From contig JANYKF010000508.1 in the NCBI GenBank assembly GCA_025361665.1, forward strand, positions 1 to 9,008: a DNA stretch of 9,008 nt. The letters run 5' to 3'. Shown here one piece after another: positions 6,805-9,008 of the stretch; positions within the stretch are counted from its first letter, which is position 1; every line of letters starts with the position of its first letter. This DNA comes from Clostridiaceae bacterium. Lineage in GTDB: Bacteria > Bacillota > Clostridia > DSM-8532. Made by a program: the position numbers and the translations under genes. The notes beneath the pieces are model-generated. The model saw nothing but the letters and a program-made list of their open reading frames with translations. It did not search any database and was not told the DNA's origin.

Positions 6805-7545
6805 ATGCGGGTATCCGGACAATCCAGAAAAGAGCGTACACTCGCCCAGCGGGTGCGTCATCATCGCGGCGCACTGTTTACAGGTGTCGCAGAAGGGCTT
6901 CCCATCTTCGTGGGGTATTTCCCCGTTGCCGTTGCCTTTGGATTGCTGGCCAAATCCGCCGCGCTTTCGTTCGGTGAGGCCGGGCTGTTCTCGGCGCTTG
7001 TATTTGCAGGCGCGTCGCAGTTCATTGCCGTAAACCTTCTCGCGTCAGGCGTCGGGATCGGCAGCATCATCGTGACCACTTTTCTAATCAACTCCAGGCA
7101 CCTGCTTTTGTCCACCGCAGTCGCGGCACGGCTGCACGGTACACGCCGCCTGTTTCCGATGGCAGCCTTCGGCGTCACGGATGAAACATTCGCCATAGCC
7201 ACCACAAGATCGGAACCATACGGGACTCCTTACCTGATGGGACTGAATACGACGGCGTGGCTGGGATGGCTGTCGGGAACACTGGCCGGATTCCTGGCAG
7301 GCGGCTTCATGCCGTCAAAACTGCAGGCCGCCTTGGGCATCCTCCTATATGTCATGTTTTTGGGCATCCTGATGCCGCAAGTCAGAAAAGACCTGCGGGT
7401 GCTGGCAGTGGCGGGATTGTCCGGCGTCATCCACTGGGCATTGCGCGCGACCGGATGGCTGCCGGACGGATGGGCGCTGGTCTGCGCCATCCTCGTTTCC
7501 GTCGCGCTGATCGACGGACTGAAAGGGAGGAGCAGGAAAGCATGA
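6805..7545 (+). CDS. azlC: AzlC-family branched-chain amino acid exporter, large subunit
   Basis: A 246-residue polytopic membrane protein of the AzlC/YgaZ/BrnF family. It pairs with a small AzlD subunit to export branched-chain amino acids or close analogues. After a basic N-terminal stretch of about 20 residues come the family hallmarks: GVAEGLPIFVGYFPVAVAFGLL, then FSALVFAGASQFIAVNLL with the conserved AGASQF, then INSRHLLLS and FGVTDETFA. Hydrophobic segments continue to the C-terminus (ILLYVMFLGILMP, then VAGLSGVIHWAL). Length is normal for the family. The ATG at 6805 has a weak GGGG (6796-6799) five bases upstream; a GTG at 6853 is an alternative without a better ribosome site. It lies 35 bases after the lipoprotein gene and overlaps azlD by ATGA, indicating translational coupling. 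The exact substrate cannot be read from sequence. Confidence 0.93.
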   Translation: MRVSGQSRKERTLAQRVRHHRGALFTGVAEGLPIFVGYFPVAVAFGLLAKSAALSFGEAGLFSALVFAGASQFIAVNLLASGVGIGSIIVTTFLINSRHLLLSTAVAARLHGTRRLFPMAAFGVTDETFAIATTRSEPYGTPYLMGLNTTAWLGWLSGTLAGFLAGGFMPSKLQAALGILLYVMFLGILMPQVRKDLRVLAVAGLSGVIHWALRATGWLPDGWALVCAILVSVALIDGLKGRSRKA

Positions 7546-7850
7546 TTCGACCAGAAATCCTCCTGCTGGTTCTTGGCATGACACTGGTCACCTATTTGCC
7601 CCGATTGATCCCTTTTGTCTTCCTGAAGGCGGATCGGATTCCAGAGCGCTGGCGGAGCCTGCTCGGTCATATCCCTCATGCGGCGCTGGGCGCCCTGCTG
7701 ATTCCGGGATGCATCAACGGCGTGGCCGGGAACCCCGTTGCATCGGTCGCCGGAATTGCGGCCGCGGGCCTTGTCCTCTGGTTCAAGCCGAATATCCTGC
7801 TGGCCATGGTGGCTGCCGTTGTCGCGGCATTGTCCTTTATCGAAGGGTGA
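7542..7850 (+). CDS. azlD: AzlD-family branched-chain amino acid exporter, small subunit
   Basis: A 102-residue membrane protein of the AzlD/YgaH/BrnE family, the small partner of AzlC. About four hydrophobic segments are visible (roughly residues 5-24, 41-58, 64-81 and 84-100). The conserved TYLPRLIPF motif is near the N-terminus, and IPHAALGALLIPG follows. The frame is open far upstream to 7257, but that DNA encodes azlC in another frame. The start at 7542 is chosen because its ATG overlaps the azlC stop (ATGA), GGGAGG (7525-7530) and AGGA (7534-7537) lie just upstream, and the resulting length is that of the family. Together the two genes form a coupled exporter unit. Confidence 0.93.
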   Translation: MIRPEILLLVLGMTLVTYLPRLIPFVFLKADRIPERWRSLLGHIPHAALGALLIPGCINGVAGNPVASVAGIAAAGLVLWFKPNILLAMVAAVVAALSFIEG

Positions 7851-7875
7851 ACCGGAATGGTAATGGCATAGGGAC

Positions 7876-7921
7876 ATAATGACATCATTATAACATGGAG
7901 CCTGCTGACATCATGAATGAT
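7876..7921 (+). promoter_or_regulatory. Paired palindromes and possible -10 box before the response regulator
   Basis: ATAATGACATCATTAT (7876-7891) is a perfect inverted repeat with 7-base arms and a 2-base centre. ATCATGAATGAT (7910-7921) is a second, with 5-base arms. The centres are 32 bases apart, about three helical turns. GACATCAT occurs in both places (7881-7888 and 7907-7914). TATAAC (7889-7894) overlaps the first palindrome and could be a -10 box, though no convincing -35 is seen at the right distance. An operator, perhaps autoregulatory, is inferred. Confidence 0.45.
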
Positions 7922-7942
7922 CTTTGCGGGGGAAAGGACTCA

Positions 7943-8707
7943 ATGAGTGAGGTAATCCGGATTCTGGTAGTGGATGACGAAAAACCGATATGCGACGTGG
8001 TGAGGGCGTATCTGGAACGGGAGGGGCATGCCGTTTCCTGTGCATACGACGGAGAAGCCGCGCTGGAGATCTTCCGCCGGGAAAAGCCGGACCTGGTGAT
8101 ATTGGACCGGATGCTTCCGAAATTGAGCGGGGAAGCGGTCTGCGTACACATGCGCGCGGAATCCGCCGTGCCGATCCTGATGCTGACGGCCCGTGCGGGG
8201 GAGGATGATCTGGTGGCCGGTCTGGCTCTGGGAGCGGATGACTATATTGAGAAACCTTTCCGGGCAAAGGAACTGGTGGCCAGGGTCTCGGCGTTGCTGC
8301 GCCGTTCGGGAAACAGGCAGAACGGGATTGCGGAAGAGAATGCGGATGCATCCGGGCAAATCGGTCATCCGGCCGGCCCGGTCCGGGTGGGTACCATCCT
8401 TGAAGTGGATGCGGATTCGTATGAAGTGCGATGCAATGGTGTCCCCGTATCCCTCACCAGCAAGGAATTCAAGATTCTTGCCGTCCTGGCCCGGCATCCG
8501 AAAAAGACATTCACGCGCGAGGAGTTGATAGCGGGTGCATTTCCGGAAGGATACGACGGTTACGACCGTGCCATGGATACGTATGTCAAGAATATCCGCA
8601 AAAAGCTGGCTGAAACGGATCCGGCATCTGCCTTTCCGGGAGGGGAAGCAGTGGAATACATCCGGACCGTTCATGGGGTCGGGTATCGCATGGGAGAGCT
8701 GTCATGA
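7943..8707 (+). CDS. OmpR/PhoB-family response regulator
   Basis: A 254-residue two-component transcription factor. The receiver domain (about 4-118) has the acidic pocket D11-D12 in ILVVDDE, the phosphoacceptor D55 in LVILDRMLP, T82 in LMLTAR and K104 in YIEKPF, all intact. A 28-residue polar linker follows, longer than in many relatives. The winged-helix DNA-binding domain (about 146-252) carries VSLTSKEFKILAVLARHP, then the recognition segment DTYVKNIRKKL, and the wing IRTVHGVGYRM. The start ATG at 7943 is preferred over upstream in-frame ATGs at 7895 and 7913: GGGGGAAAGGA (7928-7938) lies 4 bases before it, and SEVIRILVVDDE is a standard N-terminus. It overlaps the kinase gene by ATGA, so the two are coupled. 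The signal and target genes are not evident. Confidence 0.93.
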   Translation: MSEVIRILVVDDEKPICDVVRAYLEREGHAVSCAYDGEAALEIFRREKPDLVILDRMLPKLSGEAVCVHMRAESAVPILMLTARAGEDDLVAGLALGADDYIEKPFRAKELVARVSALLRRSGNRQNGIAEENADASGQIGHPAGPVRVGTILEVDADSYEVRCNGVPVSLTSKEFKILAVLARHPKKTFTREELIAGAFPEGYDGYDRAMDTYVKNIRKKLAETDPASAFPGGEAVEYIRTVHGVGYRMGELS

Positions 8708-9008
8708 TGACAAAACAAAGGGTTCGGAGCCCTGCGGGGAAGGGAGCATCCCGAAAGGATGGAGGTCCCGACGGGAAGGGACCAGCCCGGACCATCGGAT
8801 TGAAATGGATGCTGACTTTTGTTTTCGGAATGGTCGCCGTGGGGGTTACCGTCTTGTTTTACCTGGTCATCAATCTTTCTTTCAACCGGCAATTCGGCAC
8901 TTATCTGGAAACGCGCATGCAAACCCGCATTGATGAAGCGATCAGCCAGATAGGGGGCACCTGGGAGAATGGCGGCGGTTGGGATCTTCCGCTGCTGAAG
9001 GATGTGCT
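8704..9008 (+). CDS. Sensor histidine kinase, N-terminal fragment (3' end outside window)
   Basis: An open frame from ATG 8704 to the window end, 101 complete codons without a stop. The start overlaps the response regulator stop as ATGA; a second ATG follows at 8707. GGGAGAG (8692-8698) is the ribosome binding site. Residues about 1-32 are a polar, basic, Gly/Lys-rich cytoplasmic tail. Residues about 33-60 are a transmembrane helix (WMLTFVFGMVAVGVTVLFYL). The following FNRQFGTYLETRMQTRIDEAISQ begins an extracytoplasmic sensor region of the kind seen in two-helix kinases. The dimerisation and ATP-binding domains lie beyond the window, so the kinase call rests on position after the regulator plus this topology. 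The signal sensed is unknown. Confidence 0.8.
   Translation, partial: MMTKQRVRSPAGKGASRKDGGPDGKGPARTIGLKWMLTFVFGMVAVGVTVLFYLVINLSFNRQFGTYLETRMQTRIDEAISQIGGTWENGGGWDLPLLKDV

Noticed and set aside
7257..7541. A 95-residue N-terminal extension of AzlD.
   Set aside because: The DNA encodes AzlC in another frame, and the ATG at 7542 has a ribosome site and gives the normal AzlD length.
7940..8674. A 244-residue minus-strand open frame opposite the response regulator.
   Set aside because: The plus strand carries every catalytic residue of a regulator; the antisense product resembles nothing.

Overview
The window (9,008 bases, moderately GC-rich) looks like chromosomal DNA of a Gram-positive bacterium of the Firmicutes/Bacillota type. 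The evidence is the gene set: RNase Y, a YmdB-type phosphodiesterase, a PgcA-type phosphoglucomutase, a YhaM-type exoribonuclease, a lipoprotein with a Ser/Pro-rich linker, AzlC/AzlD and an OmpR-family two-component pair. Every supported gene is on the + strand. I see no mobile element, CRISPR array, tRNA or rRNA. A finer taxonomic placement is not justified from this sequence alone.

Layout. Positions 1-1133 hold the 3' end of rny, an intrinsic terminator, and ymdB, the same order as the B. subtilis rny-ymdB pair. A 175-base gap (1134-1308) follows; it carries two copies of a 47-base-period direct repeat and leads into a phosphoglucomutase/phosphomannomutase gene (1309-3048). Next come a YhaM-like 3'-5' exoribonuclease (3137-4108) behind a structured leader, and a large YghO-like GNAT-fold protein (4151-5272). 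A short gap with four degenerate 16-18-base repeats runs into the start of a secreted or lipid-anchored protein (5327-6769). Then comes azlC-azlD (6805-7850), with ATGA overlap. The last part is a response regulator (7943-8707) behind two small palindromes, overlapping by ATGA a sensor kinase gene (from 8704) that is cut by the window end.

How the genes fit together. Three products act on RNA or cyclic nucleotides (RNase Y endonuclease, YmdB phosphodiesterase, YhaM exonuclease). The phosphoglucomutase links glucose-6-phosphate to glucose-1-phosphate and so to cell-envelope sugars. AzlC and AzlD form a two-subunit amino acid exporter. The response regulator and kinase form a signalling pair whose signal cannot be read from the portion present. 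Intergenic gaps are mostly under 100 bases, so read-through between neighbours is plausible.

I found no convincing new defence, mobile or biosynthetic system. The unusual material is in the short intergenic regions: the 47-base repeat before the mutase, a set of hairpins that could hide the yhaM ribosome binding site, the repeat array at the lipoprotein start with an unclear start codon, and the paired palindromes before the response regulator.
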